Source: Leptidea sinapis
Taxonomy: Eukaryota; Arthropoda; Insecta; Lepidoptera; Pieridae
DNA length: 64,000 nucleotides
Direction of reading: 5' to 3'
Assembly: GCF_905404315.1 (NCBI RefSeq)
Contig: NC_066279.1
Coordinates: 5,592,501-5,656,500, forward strand
Positions 1 to 10,569 of this stretch are shown piece after piece. Each line of letters starts with the position of its first letter. Positions within the stretch are counted from its first letter, which is position 1. The position numbers and the translations under genes are program-made. The notes below the pieces were generated by a model, which ran no database searches, had not been told where the DNA came from, and saw only the letters and a program-made list of their open reading frames with translations.

Positions 1-1803
1 AGTTCTGGTCGTTGTCGAAAGCTGCTCTTGGTAACTTCAGCCAGCCGTCCATGCCGCCGTTGCACATGAGGAATGACACCCTGGCCCATACGGCAAAAGA
101 GAAAGCCGATCTCCTGTGCGCTCTTTTCGCCTCTAACTCGACTCTTGACGACAACGGAAAAACACCGCCGACCATCCCGCGGTGTCAGAGCTCTATGCCT
201 GAAGTACAGTTCAGACAGTAAACTGTTAGGCGAGCTCTGTTTTCGTTGGACGTCAGGAAGTCGAGCGGGCCGGATGGCATTTCTCCAATCGTGCTTAGAA
301 CGTGTGCCCCTGAGTTGACGCCGGTGCTAACGCGTTTATTCCGGCACTCTTATTCCAAAGGCGTAGTCCCTGACTCATGGAAGTCAGCCCTTGTCCATCC
401 AATCCAAAAAAAAAGGAGACAGTTCGGATACGGCAAACTACAGGCCTATTGCTATTACCTCCCTGCGCTCCAAAATCATGGAGAGCATAATTAGCCATCA
501 GCTCTTGGTATACCTAGAGGGTCACCAGTTGATCAACGACCGACAATACCGTTTCGCCATGGTCGGTCGGCAGGTGATCTTCTGGTATACCTAACACATA
601 GATGGGCTGCGGCTATTGAAAGCAAGGGGGAAGGCCTGGCAGTTAGCCTGTATATAGCGATCCTCTGATTGTGTATGGCATAAGGCGCTCCTCTCTAAAC
701 TTCCATCATTTGGGCTTCCCGAGAGCTTGTGCAAGTGGACCTCCAGCTTCCTCACTGGGCGCAGCATACAGGTCGTTGTCGACGGACATTGCTCGAACCC
801 GAAGCCCGTGAATGCTGGAGTGCCCCAAGGCTGTGTGCTATCTCCTACGCTGATTCTTCTGCATATCAATGATATGTTGGACACCTCCAACATTCATTGC
901 TATGCAGATGACAGCACTGGTGATGCCGTATACACGGGCCATGCACGTCTCTCTCGGGAAATCGTCGACCAGTGCCGGGAGAAACTTGTGTCTTCTATTG
1001 AGTCCTCTCTTGAGAAGGTCGCGGAATGGGGTAAATTGAACCTTGTCCAATTTAACCCCCAGAAGACTCAAGTTTGCGCGTTTTCCACTAAAAAAACCCC
1101 ATTTGTCGCATCACCGCTCTTCGACAACACTTCCCTAAAAGCCTCGCCTAGTATCGGAATACTGGGTCTCGAAATCTCGAGCGATTGCCAATTCCGTGGC
1201 CATCTGGAGGGCAAAGCCAAATTGGCTTCAAAGAAACTGGGCGTCATTAATAGAACATGGCAATACTTCAAGCCGGCCCACATTCTAGCGTTGTACAAAG
1301 CGCAGGTCCGGCCACACATGGAGTATTGCTGTCATCTCTGGTCTGGCGCACCCCAGTATCAGCTCGATCCATTTGACCGCGTACAACGCAGAGCAGCGCG
1401 AATTGTCGGGGACCCAGTACTCTGTGAACGGCTGGATCACTTGGCGTTGCGTAGAGACGTCGCTTCATTGTGTGTTTTCTACCGCATTTATCACGGGGAG
1501 TGTTCCGAAGAGCTGTTTTACCTATATATCATCCTCACCATCTGGATGTGTGGCGGTCCTCCACAGTGCGGTTTACAAGGAACTTTCTTCCACGTACTAC
1601 AAAGCTGTGGAATGAACTTCCTTGTGCGGTGTTTCCGGGACGATACGACATGGGTACCTTCAAAAAAAGCGCGTACACCTTCCTTAAAGGCCAGCAACGC
1701 TCCTGTGATTCCTCTGGTGTTGCAAGAGAGTATGGGCGGCGGTGATCACTTAACAACAGGTGACCCGTACGCTCGTTTGTCCTCCTATTCCATAAAAAAA
1801 AAA
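1..1803 (+). pseudogene. LINE-1 non-LTR retrotransposon, 3' part, first tandem copy
   Basis: This is the reverse-transcriptase and 3' part of a non-LTR retrotransposon (Jockey/CR1-like, clade not settled). The RT part is readable from 727 and shows GVPQGCVLSP and the catalytic YADDST box, followed by the C-terminal region with DRVQRRAARIVGDP. The frame is broken upstream: there is a stop at 219-221, and the fingers/palm section is split over several frames up to about 700. Compared with the copy at 27052-30480, a short deletion near 1515 removes the HLIPAAEF segment and shifts the C-terminus. The element ends in a poly(A) run at about 1794-1803. The left end lies outside the window. It is non-functional as it stands. 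Confidence 0.85.
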
Positions 1804-1943
1804 TGTACTCTTGTCATATATACATACTGGATCTTGAAGTAGGTGAAATGAACATAAATGTGTTGATACTTCACGTCCACAGTTTTAGTAGGACGCAGCT
1901 TCTGCGCCGTGGCAATAAAATTAAAAAAAATGTGTAAGGTGTG
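1804..1943. other. Host flank between LINE-1 tail and LTR (copy 1)
   Basis: This is 140 bp of non-element sequence following the LINE poly(A). It repeats almost exactly at 5009-5147. It ends with TGTG, the four bases duplicated around the LTR element, so it is the original integration flank carried along in the tandem duplication. Confidence 0.7.
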
Positions 1944-2155
1944 AGTTACGCAGGCCCAACACGGCTAAACCTGCATACGTTGCCACCCCGTACCTCGACG
2001 TAGTGCTGATCGAGCACCCATTGTCTTTTACATTTCTTTAGTTTAATTATAATATTGTTTATTCAGTCTTGTTCCAATTTTTCTGTGAGTAACATTAAAT
2101 ATTGTTAAATAAAGTGCTTTTTAAAAACTTAATTCCCGACGCCCGATACATAACT
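1944..2155 (+). repeat. LTR, extra copy in tandem duplication
   Basis: This is a 212-bp LTR beginning AGTTAC and ending ATAACT, matching the LTRs at 5148-5359 and 12182-12393. It contains an AATAAA signal. It is not a third functional end: it belongs to a duplicated block and is followed only by a truncated leader. Confidence 0.9.
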
Positions 2156-2416
2156 GGCGCAGTCGAGTAGTCTCGCGGTAGCTTCTTTTCGTCGGTATAA
2201 AATCTTCCGAGTGTAAAGTAGCTGTGGTTTTCGAGCCGCTAAACCGCAAGAATCAAAGAACCTCGTCGGTCGTTGGGACATCATCATCAACGCGCACGAA
2301 AACCCGGAACATTGGGAATTCACGCGCTGGGCAAGACTCGACAGCAGATGCAGATGCTGATTTGGTGAGTACTCTCGCTATTCAAGTATCCTGCTATATC
2401 TACTGTCCTAGTATTA
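2156..2416 (+). mobile_element. Truncated LTR-element leader (copy 1)
   Basis: This is the same sequence as 5360-5620: primer-binding site, two closely spaced ATGs (2348 and 2354) and a TTTG/GTGAGT splice donor. At 2416/2417 it stops abruptly and joins LINE-1 endonuclease sequence, which marks the junction of the tandem duplication. Confidence 0.85.
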
Positions 2417-5008
2417 CTAGGGTAGGGACCTGTCCACTCTCTGGTTCCGCGTAGATTTAGAGGACCGCGTCCGCATCTATGCGTGTGTCTACAGGTCCCA
2501 TAGTGGTAACGCAGAAACCGATCATCTCATGGGTTGCGTTCAAGCGGCAATTGACGACGTGCTTGCACAGATCCCCTCCGCTGAAATCGTAGTCTTGGGT
2601 GATTTCAACGGGCACAATGCCGAATGGCTTGGATCACGTACCACAGACTACGCAGGGCGATCTGTGCATAATTTTGCATTGGCGTACGATCTGTCCCAAT
2701 TGGTTGAGTCGCGAACGCGGCTCCCGGATGTGGATAGCCACATGACGTCCTTATTATATCTTCTGCTGACTACACATCCCGATGGTTACCAGGTCATTGT
2801 CGACGCCCCTCTCGGAACGTCCGACCATTGCCTGGTCAGGAGTGTAGTGCCTTTACGACGCCCACGTTGCAGACCACCAGCGACCCGCCGCGTTTGGCAC
2901 TACAAGTCAGCAGATTGGGATAGGATGCGTTCCTTTTTTGCATCCTACCCTTGGAGCAGGGTTTGTTTCCCTTCGGATGATCCTAGTGCCTGCGCCGTTG
3001 CAGTAGCCGATGTGATACTACGGGGCATGGATATTTTTAAACCAAGCTCTGTAGTACCGATCGGTGGCAGATCACAGCCCTGGTTCGATGCGCCAGTTAA
3101 AGCAGCATCTGACTGCAAAAAACAGGCCTATCGAACTTGGGTTGCGGCGCTAGGCACAAAGGATCCGAACTGCATAGTTCTAAAGAGGAAATACAACCGT
3201 GCTTCCAGATTTTTTAAGCGGCAAATCGCCCGTGCAAAGTCAAAACACGTCGTCAAAATCGGCGAGCAGCTTTCCAGTTACCCGACCGGAACACGCAAGT
3301 TCTGGTCGTTGTCGAAAGCTGCTCTTGGTAACTTCAGCCAGCCGTCCATGCCGCCGTTGCACATGAGGAATGACACCCTGGCCCATACGGCAAAAGAGAA
3401 AGCCGATCTCCTGTGCGCTCTTTTCGCCTCTAACTCGACTCTTGACGACAACGGAAAAACACCGCCGACCATCCCGCGGTGTCAGAGCTCTATGCCTGAA
3501 GTACAGTTCAGACAGTAAACTGTTAGGCGAGCTCTGTTTTCGTTGGACGTCAGGAAGTCGAGCGGGCCGGATGGCATTTCTCCAATCGTGCTTAGAACGT
3601 GTGCCCCTGAGTTGACGCCGGTGCTAACGCGTTTATTCCGGCACTCTTATTCCAAAGGCGTAGTCCCTGACTCATGGAAGTCAGCCCTTGTCCATCCAAT
3701 CCAAAAAAAAAGGAGACAGTTCGGATACGGCAAACTACAGGCCTATTGCTATTACCTCCCTGCGCTCCAAAATCATGGAGAGCATAATTAGCCATCAGCT
3801 CTTGGTATACCTAGAGGGTCACCAGTTGATCAACGACCGACAATACCGTTTCGCCATGGTCGGTCGGCAGGTGATCTTCTGGTATACCTAACACATAGAT
3901 GGGCTGCGGCTATTGAAAGCAAGGGGGAAGGCCTGGCAGTTAGCCTGTATATAGCGATCCTCTGATTGTGTATGGCATAAGGCGCTCCTCTCTAAACTTC
4001 CATCATTTGGGCTTCCCGAGAGCTTGTGCAAGTGGACCTCCAGCTTCCTCACTGGGCGCAGCATACAGGTCGTTGTCGACGGACATTGCTCGAACCCGAA
4101 GCCCGTGAATGCTGGAGTGCCCCAAGGCTGTGTGCTATCTCCTACGCTGATTCTTCTGCATATCAATGATATGTTGGACACCTCCAACATTCATTGCTAT
4201 GCAGATGACAGCACTGGTGATGCCGTATACACGGGCCATGCACGTCTCTCTCGGGAAATCGTCGACCAGTGCCGGGAGAAACTTGTGTCTTCTATCGAGT
4301 CCTCTCTTGAGAAGGTCGCGGAATGGGGTAAATTGAACCTTGTCCAATTTAACCCCCAGAAGACTCAAGTTTGCGCGTTTTCCACTAAAAAAACCCCATT
4401 TGTCGCATCACCGCTCTTCGACAACACTTCCCTAAAAGCCTCGCCTAGTATCGGAATACTGGGTCTCGAAATCTCGAGCGATTGCCAATTCCGTGGCCAT
4501 CTGGAGGGCAAAGCCAAATTGGCTTCAAAGAAACTGGGCGTCATTAATAGAACATGGCAATACTTCAAGCCGGCCCACATTCTAGCGCTGTACAAAGCGC
4601 AGGTCCGGCCACACATGGAGTATTGCTGTCATCTCTGGTCTGGCGCACCCCAGTATCAGCTCGATCCATTTGACCGCGTGCAACGCAGAGCAGCGCGAAT
4701 TGTCGGGGACCCAGTACTCTGTGAACGGCTGGATCACTTGGCGTTGCGTAGAGACGTCGCTTCATTGTGTGTTTTCTACCGCATTTATCACGGGGAGTGT
4801 TCCGAAGAGCTGTTTTACCTATATATCATCCTCACCATCTGGATGTGTGGCGGTCCTCCACAGTGCGGTTTACAAGGAACTTTCTTCCACGTACTACAAA
4901 GCTGTGGAATGAACTTCCTTGTGCGGTGTTTCCGGGACGATACGACATGGGTACCTTCAAAAAAAGCGCGTACGCTCGTTTGTCCTCCTATTCCATAAAA
5001 AAAAAAAT
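2417..5008 (+). pseudogene. LINE-1 non-LTR retrotransposon, second tandem copy (EN-RT)
   Basis: This copy starts inside the apurinic-like endonuclease domain. The frame from 2529 to 3518 shows the catalytic LGDFNGHNAEW motif and SDHCLV, then runs into the EN-RT linker before a stop at 3516-3518. RT with YADDST is readable from 4024 to 4998. The copy is nearly identical to 1-1803 at an offset of 3297 bp. Differences I can see are single bases (for example 1000/4297, 1287/4584 and 1380/4677), a 94-bp deletion at 4971 between CGTAC microhomologies, and one extra A in the tail. It carries the same frame breaks as copy 1 and is non-functional. Confidence 0.85.
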
Positions 5009-5147
5009 GTACTCTTGTCATATATACATACTGGATCTTGAAGTAGGTGAAATGAACATAAATGTGTTGATACTTCACGTCCACAGTTTTAGTAGGACGC
5101 AGCTTCTGCGCCGTGGCAATAAAATTAAAAAAAATGTGTAAGGTGTG
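5009..5147. other. Host flank and left target duplication (TGTG)
   Basis: This is flanking DNA after the LINE poly(A). The last four bases, 5144-5147 (TGTG), are repeated directly after the 3' LTR at 12394-12397. That is the expected 4-bp target duplication of a Gypsy-type integrase. Confidence 0.85.
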
Positions 5148-5359
5148 AGTTACGCAGGCCCAACACGGCTAAACCTGCATACGTTGCCACCCCGTACCTC
5201 GACGTAGTGCTGATCGAGCACCCATTGTCTTTTACATTTCTTTAGTTTAATTATAATATTGTTTATTCAGTCTTGTTCCAATTTTTCTGTGAGTAACATT
5301 AAATATTGTTAAATAAAGTGCTTTTTAAAAACTTAATTCCCGACGCCCGATACATAACT
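5148..5359 (+). repeat. 5' LTR
   Basis: The 212-bp LTR has inverted termini AGTTA/TAACT and an AATAAA polyadenylation signal followed by a short U5. I see no difference from the 3' LTR. Confidence 0.95.
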
Positions 5360-5374
5360 GGCGCAGTCGAGTAG
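5359..5374 (+). promoter_or_regulatory. Primer-binding site (tRNA-Ser type)
   Basis: TGGCGCAGTCGAG overlaps the last LTR base. It resembles the primer sites of 17.6/297-type elements, which are primed by tRNA-Ser; the tRNA assignment rests on that resemblance. Confidence 0.75.
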
Positions 5375-5551
5375 TCTCGCGGTAGCTTCTTTTCGTCGGT
5401 ATAAAATCTTCCGAGTGTAAAGTAGCTGTGGTTTTCGAGCCGCTAAACCGCAAGAATCAAAGAACCTCGTCGGTCGTTGGGACATCATCATCAACGCGCA
5501 CGAAAACCCGGAACATTGGGAATTCACGCGCTGGGCAAGACTCGACAGCAG

Positions 5552-5575
5552 ATGCAGATGCTGATTTGGTGAGTA
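5552..5575 (+). promoter_or_regulatory. Leader ATG and splice donor for env mRNA
   Basis: The leader has ATGs at 5552 and 5558, and a strong donor (TTTG/GTGAGT) with the exon ending at 5568. Errantivirus env is known to be made from a spliced message. Splicing from 5568 to an acceptor after TTTCAG at 10522 would place the leader ATG in frame with env. This is inferred from frame and splice-site matches only. Confidence 0.6.
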
Positions 5576-5761
5576 CTCTCGCTATTCAAGTATCCTGCTA
5601 TATCTACTGTCCTAGTATTATATATATTTTATTATAAAAGTTAAAGAACGTTGCGTAAAGCTAATATCGCTAAATAACGGGTTACACTTACTTAGTGACA
5701 AGAAAGGTGTATCTAGGTGATAATTACCGAGTATTAGAACAATAGTGTAATCCGAAACGCA

Positions 5762-6784
5762 ATGTCTTTCAATGAATGTGATAAGGATTTTAAATTCCTT
5801 GCCGATTTATTACCACGGTATGATGGGAACCCAAAGTTATTAAACTTTTATATTAGAGAAGTAGAAAATATTATACAACTTTTAAGTGAACCCTCCCGGG
5901 TTCACCCGGCATTTATATGTTTAATAAAAAGTAAGTTAGGAGGTCTCGCTATTGATGCGATAGCCTACGAAGAGTCGTTAATAACGTGGGAATCCATTAA
6001 AAACGCTCTAATTAGACGTTTAGGAGAACCGCGCAACGAAATCCAGGTGATGCAGGAGCTCACGCTGACCCGTAGGAATAAATACGAAGATGCGGAGACA
6101 TTTGGCAAACGACTCCGTGAGTTGTTAGATACTCTTTACTCGGTCGGTAAACACGGAGACCGTTCGTACTATGAGGAAATGGTTATAGAGCAATATACTA
6201 ATCAATTAGATATCAATGTTTCGTTAGGAGTTAGAATAAGTAAACCGTTAACATTAGAGTCAGCAATTATGGCAGCAAGGCAAGAAGAGGCTAGGCTCGC
6301 TCACAGTAAACCTTTTTATAACGGGTCACTTACTTCCCATTTTAAGCAAAAGGATGCCCCTAGAGTTTCGCAACAACGGAATATTCCATCAAGGAATTTT
6401 ATAGGGACGCAACCTCAGCACCACCAGCCTTCAAATATCGTAAATCGTCAAAATATGTCTATACCCCCTACACCTAATTTCAAGAGAAACTCAGGTAATT
6501 TTTGGAATAGTAACAGCGCGAATTTTAGGCAATTTAATGTATCTCAAAGACAGGTAACACCTAAAATAAGTTCCGATGTTACTATGCGGTCCGTGAATAA
6601 ACCGGATACGCCCCAGTAAGCTGCTCAGAACGTTTTCTATACTCAAGGTCAACCAGTATTATATGGCAATGAATGCCATAGCAACTACAATGAAGGTGAG
6701 TACCCATATCATGTAGTACAGGAACCTGAAGAGGAGTACCAGCAGGATTTTCCTCAAACCCAGGAGATGCCAGACCAGACCTAG
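5762..6784 (+). CDS. gag: Gag polyprotein, with internal stop
   Basis: The first 285 codons (5762-6616) have the profile of an insect Gypsy-type Gag: a helical capsid-like region with conserved W and LGEPRNE, then a Gln/Asn/Pro-rich C-terminal part. I see no CCHC zinc knuckle, as is common in errantiviruses. A TAA at 6617-6619 interrupts the frame, which then stays open for another 54 codons to a TAG at 6782-6784 with an acidic C-terminal tail. The stop could be a mutation or a readthrough site. The start ATG follows a long untranslated leader. Confidence 0.8.
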
Positions 6785-7659
6785 TGAAAATAAACTTGGT
6801 GGTCAGGGATCACCTCCCTTACATAGAAATACCCGAATTAGGAGGTAAGTTTCTTATTGACACTGGAGCAAGCCGAAGTGTGATTGCTTCAGATGCTATT
6901 TTGAATACGTATTATGAACCTTATGTGGAATATGAACCTTTTGAAATATCAACGGCTCATAGCGTTTCTCGTCATAATTATGTAATAAACCTACCCTTAC
7001 CACCAATTTTTAATATTAATCTTAGTCATAAATTTCTTATATTTGATTTCGATCCAAAATATAGAGGTCTTATAGGTTGTGACTTATTGAGGTCACTAAA
7101 AAGTACAATAGATTTAAATAAAAATATATTGCGCACATCGGTGGTAGATATCCCGATGTACCTAAATAAACCAATTAGGAAAATTAAAATAGGTCCTAAA
7201 TGTGAAAAATTGGTTCATGTGAAAACACATCACATCGACGGCCAATATTTACAAGAAAAACTTTATTGGTCGGAAGACTTAGAGTCACCCGCAGCCTTTG
7301 TGACGGTAAAAAATGGTTCCTTCAGAACCACGGTTATAAACTATAATAACGAAAATAAATTTATCCCAGTTGTAACCAATATTAAGTTAGAAAAATTATC
7401 CGAAAATCTTAAAGTAAGTAAAATAAATATGTTAAAAGTAAATCCAGATGTGGACAAAATATTAAAAGAAAATTTAAATCAAATACGTACAAATCACATG
7501 AATGAGGAAGAAAAAAGGGAAATAACAAAAATATGTTATCAATATCGTGAAATTTTCTATTCAGAACACATACCCTTAACTTTCACTCATGCTGTGAAAC
7601 ACGAACTAAGATTGACAAATAACAACCCTATCTTTGTTCGTAACTCTGTAGTTGTTTAG
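6730..7659 (+). CDS. pol: Pol, protease portion and start of RT (frame broken after)
   Basis: This frame lies -1 relative to gag and is open from just after a TGA at 6727-6729, so gag and pol overlap by about 55 nt, as expected for -1 frameshifting. I see no canonical slippery heptamer. The aspartic protease active site is FLIDTGASRS near 6850-6880, with a downstream LIGCDLL segment typical of retropepsins. The frame continues through the connection to RT and ends at 7657-7659, inside an inverted repeat that breaks it. Confidence 0.8.
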   Translation, partial: RGVPAGFSSNPGDARPDLVKINLVVRDHLPYIEIPELGGKFLIDTGASRSVIASDAILNTYYEPYVEYEPFEISTAHSVSRHNYVINLPLPPIFNINLSHKFLIFDFDPKYRGLIGCDLLRSLKSTIDLNKNILRTSVVDIPMYLNKPIRKIKIGPKCEKLVHVKTHHIDGQYLQEKLYWSEDLESPAAFVTVKNGSFRTTVINYNNENKFIPVVTNIKLEKLSENLKVSKINMLKVNPDVDKILKENLNQIRTNHMNEEEKREITKICYQYREIFYSEHIPLTFTHAVKHELRLTNNNPIFVRNSVVV

Positions 7660-7688
7660 GGGCTTGTCTGTACAAGCCCCTAAACAAC
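7651..7688. repeat. Perfect 17-bp inverted repeat breaking pol
   Basis: The arms 7651-7667 and 7672-7688 are perfectly complementary and are separated by four bases (CTGT). The right arm agrees with the expected RT reading frame, while the left arm and loop are extra relative to the conserved spacing between protease and RT. This looks like a templated snap-back insertion that shifts the frame. Confidence 0.85.
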
Positions 7689-9208
7689 GGGACGAAACAA
7701 AGAAACAAATTGATAACTTATTACGACAAGGTATCATAAGAGAGAGCATATCACCTTGGTCGTGTCCAACTCATATAGTACCGAAGAAACCAGATGCGTC
7801 CGGTAAAGTTAAGTGGCGTCTTGTTATAGATTATAGACGTCTTAATGATAGAATAGTAGAAGATAAGTATCCCTTGCCTAATATACATGACATACTTGAT
7901 AGGTTAGGAAGAGCCCAATACTTTACAACATTAGATTTAGCTAGTGGGTACCATCAAGTGGAAATGCACCCTAATGATATAGAAAAGACAGCATTCTCTA
8001 CAGAGAGAGGGCATTATGAATTTTTAAGAATGCCCTTTGGCTTAAAAAATGCACCAAGTACGTTTCAGAGGCTAATGGACCATATACTTAGAGGCCTTAG
8101 CAACGTTTATACGTACCTTGATGACGTAATTATAGCTTCTACATCCCTTCAGGAACACATTGACAAACTTAGACAGGTATTTGATAGATTTAAAACTCAT
8201 AATTTAAAAATACAACTTGAAAAATCTGAATTTTTACAAAAACAAGTGAACTTTTTAGGGCACGAACTAACGGACGAAGGTCTTAAACCAAATAAAGACA
8301 AAATAAAAGCCGTATTAAACTTCCCATTGCCCCAAAATCAAAAAGAAATAAAAGCTTTTCTTGGACTTGTAGGATACTACAGGAAGTTCATAAAATTTTT
8401 TGCTAAACTTACAAAACCAATGACACTTTGTCTAAAGAAACAAAGTAAAGTTACACACAACGCTGAATTTATTGATTCTTTTAATAAATGTAAACAAATC
8501 TTAACAAATGCCCCAATCTTACAATATCCAAACTTTGATGAACCTTTTATATTGACAACAGATGCATCAGACGTAGCTCTTGGCGCGGTTTTATCCCAAG
8601 GAAAAGTGGGATCGGATAAGCCGGTAGTCTACGCATCACGTACGCTTTCCGACACAGAATCGCGTTATTCGACTATTGAAAAAGAATTGTTAGCCATTAT
8701 ATGGGCAACAAAATATTTTAGACCTTATTTATATGGTAACAAATTTACCATTTACACAGACCACAGACCACTCACTTGGCTTATGTCATTAAAAGACCCT
8801 AATTCTAAGTTAACTCGCTGGCATCTAAAGCTTGCTGAGTATGATTATAACGTAATATACAAAAAAGGACGTCAAAACACTAATGCAGATGCATTATCTA
8901 GGGCTAAAATTTTCCATAATAGTATAGATTCCCTAGCTGTAAATTTTGATGATAATTACGACGATAATATAATAGATAGAATTTTTAAAAATGCACGTAG
9001 AGAAAACGAGATGGAGCAATCAGCCCAAAATAATGTGGAAGAACCTGAACCATCCACAAGTAACATTAACTTACCAGTACCTGTACTCTCTCAGGCTGAA
9101 TCAGACAGCATGAGTGCAGTCACAATTAGTGAGAAACAGTTAATAAGTACAAATCATACCCAACCTGATAATGAAAATGCAGGCATACCAATACTGACAG
9201 ACAATTGA
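7652..9208 (+). CDS. pol: Pol, reverse transcriptase and RNase H portion
   Basis: This is the RT-RNase H region in the next frame. Motifs in order are SPWSCPTHIVPKK, WRLVIDYRRLN, LDLASGYHQV, RMPFGLKNAPSTFQ, the catalytic YLDDVII, and GYYRKFI of the thumb. RNase H follows with TTDASDVALGAVLSQ, EKELLAIIW, and YTDHRPLTWL. It ends with an extended, non-conserved Ser/Glu-rich tail. The first codons come from the inverted-repeat insert and are not native. RT and RNase H catalytic residues look intact; only the link to the protease part is broken. Confidence 0.9.
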   Translation: MFRGLSVQAPKQRDETKKQIDNLLRQGIIRESISPWSCPTHIVPKKPDASGKVKWRLVIDYRRLNDRIVEDKYPLPNIHDILDRLGRAQYFTTLDLASGYHQVEMHPNDIEKTAFSTERGHYEFLRMPFGLKNAPSTFQRLMDHILRGLSNVYTYLDDVIIASTSLQEHIDKLRQVFDRFKTHNLKIQLEKSEFLQKQVNFLGHELTDEGLKPNKDKIKAVLNFPLPQNQKEIKAFLGLVGYYRKFIKFFAKLTKPMTLCLKKQSKVTHNAEFIDSFNKCKQILTNAPILQYPNFDEPFILTTDASDVALGAVLSQGKVGSDKPVVYASRTLSDTESRYSTIEKELLAIIWATKYFRPYLYGNKFTIYTDHRPLTWLMSLKDPNSKLTRWHLKLAEYDYNVIYKKGRQNTNADALSRAKIFHNSIDSLAVNFDDNYDDNIIDRIFKNARRENEMEQSAQNNVEEPEPSTSNINLPVPVLSQAESDSMSAVTISEKQLISTNHTQPDNENAGIPILTDN

Positions 9209-10569
9209 AGCAATTTCACATACGATCAACCCCTGGTTTCGAATATAGAGTCGATAATCGCTCTACAAACTCTAAAACAGTCATCAAAGATGTTTTTATT
9301 CCAATTAATAATACGGAACAGGAAATTATACGTTTCTTAAAAGAACACACTATAGCAGGTAGAATATTCCATTGCTATTTCTATAATGAAGAGCTATACT
9401 TGGCCTTTTCTAGAGTTTATACTACAATCTTTAACGATAGAGGCCCTAAATTAATTAGATGCACAACTCGCGTCACTTTAGTTGAAAATAAAAATGAACA
9501 ACAAGAATTAATAAAGAAATACCACGAAGGAAAAACAGCCCATCGAGGTATTCAAGAGACACATAAGCAGTTACACCGAAATTACCATTGGCCTAACATG
9601 TTACTTACGATTCAAAGATATATTAACCAATGTGACATATGTCTTAAAGCAAAATATGAACGAAATCCATTTAAACCAGCTTTATCATTAACTGATACAC
9701 CCAGAAAACCAATGGAACACCTTTACATGGATCTGTACTCGACAGGAGGAGTTACATTTCTAACTATAATCGATAATTTTTCTAAATTTGCTCAAGCTAT
9801 TCCCATCAGTGCATGTAGCAGTGTTCACGTAGCAGACGCACTGTTACAAGTCATATCGACATTGGGACTTCCACACCAAATCACAACAGACTCAGACACA
9901 AAGTTTGATAATGATGTAATCAAAGAAATTTGTGCATTACACAATATTCATATACACTTCACAACACCGTATAACCCTAATTCTAATTCACCAATAGAAC
10001 GGTTACACTCAACTCTTTCAGAAATAATTAGAATTCAAAAGATGACAAATAAGGATGACACAACTGAGACAATAATGAAATACGCACTCATTGCGTATAA
10101 TAACACTATACACTCAGCTACAAATTACACTCCACATGAAGTACTATTCGGACACACAGCATCACGAAACCCTTTAGAAATTTACTATCCCAAAGAGTTT
10201 TACCAGGATTATGTAATAAAACACAAAATGAACACCGAAGCCGTACAAGAATGCATAGCAGCTCATATGTCAAAGAACAAGGAGGCTGTCATCGCCAAGC
10301 GCAACCAAAACGCCGAAGAAATTGCGCTCAAGGTAGGTGAAATAGTATATAAGCAAGTAGCTAAGACAGCAAGAAATGATAAAACTAAGCCCGTATTTAA
10401 AGGTCCGTATAAAATTATTCATCTTCACCCTAATAACGTAGCGGAGATTATAGGTAACCACCCTAACTCAAAATCAATCAGAGTACACTTCAAGCTTCTA
10501 CGAAGACCTCATCTTGTTTCAGGATCCTCATCTCAGGAGCAATCGTGCTCACAACAACCGCCGACGTAA
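9205..10569 (+). CDS. pol: Pol, integrase portion
   Basis: The integrase has an N-terminal HHCC zinc domain (KKYHEGKTAHRG ... CDICLKAK). The catalytic core has the first D in YMDLYS, the second in TTDSDTKFDN and the E in NSPIERLHST. A basic C-terminal domain follows, with no chromodomain. The frame differs from the RNase H frame ending at 9208 (overlap ATTGA), so either an indel or a frameshift lies here. The 3' end overlaps the predicted env acceptor and the start of the env frame. Confidence 0.9.
   Translation: MKQFHIRSTPGFEYRVDNRSTNSKTVIKDVFIPINNTEQEIIRFLKEHTIAGRIFHCYFYNEELYLAFSRVYTTIFNDRGPKLIRCTTRVTLVENKNEQQELIKKYHEGKTAHRGIQETHKQLHRNYHWPNMLLTIQRYINQCDICLKAKYERNPFKPALSLTDTPRKPMEHLYMDLYSTGGVTFLTIIDNFSKFAQAIPISACSSVHVADALLQVISTLGLPHQITTDSDTKFDNDVIKEICALHNIHIHFTTPYNPNSNSPIERLHSTLSEIIRIQKMTNKDDTTETIMKYALIAYNNTIHSATNYTPHEVLFGHTASRNPLEIYYPKEFYQDYVIKHKMNTEAVQECIAAHMSKNKEAVIAKRNQNAEEIALKVGEIVYKQVAKTARNDKTKPVFKGPYKIIHLHPNNVAEIIGNHPNSKSIRVHFKLLRRPHLVSGSSSQEQSCSQQPPT

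Noticed and set aside
295..498. Open frames on the minus strand of the LINE-1 copies (1-5 kb)
   Set aside because: They are antisense shadows of the RT/EN coding sequence and recur with every LINE-1 copy.
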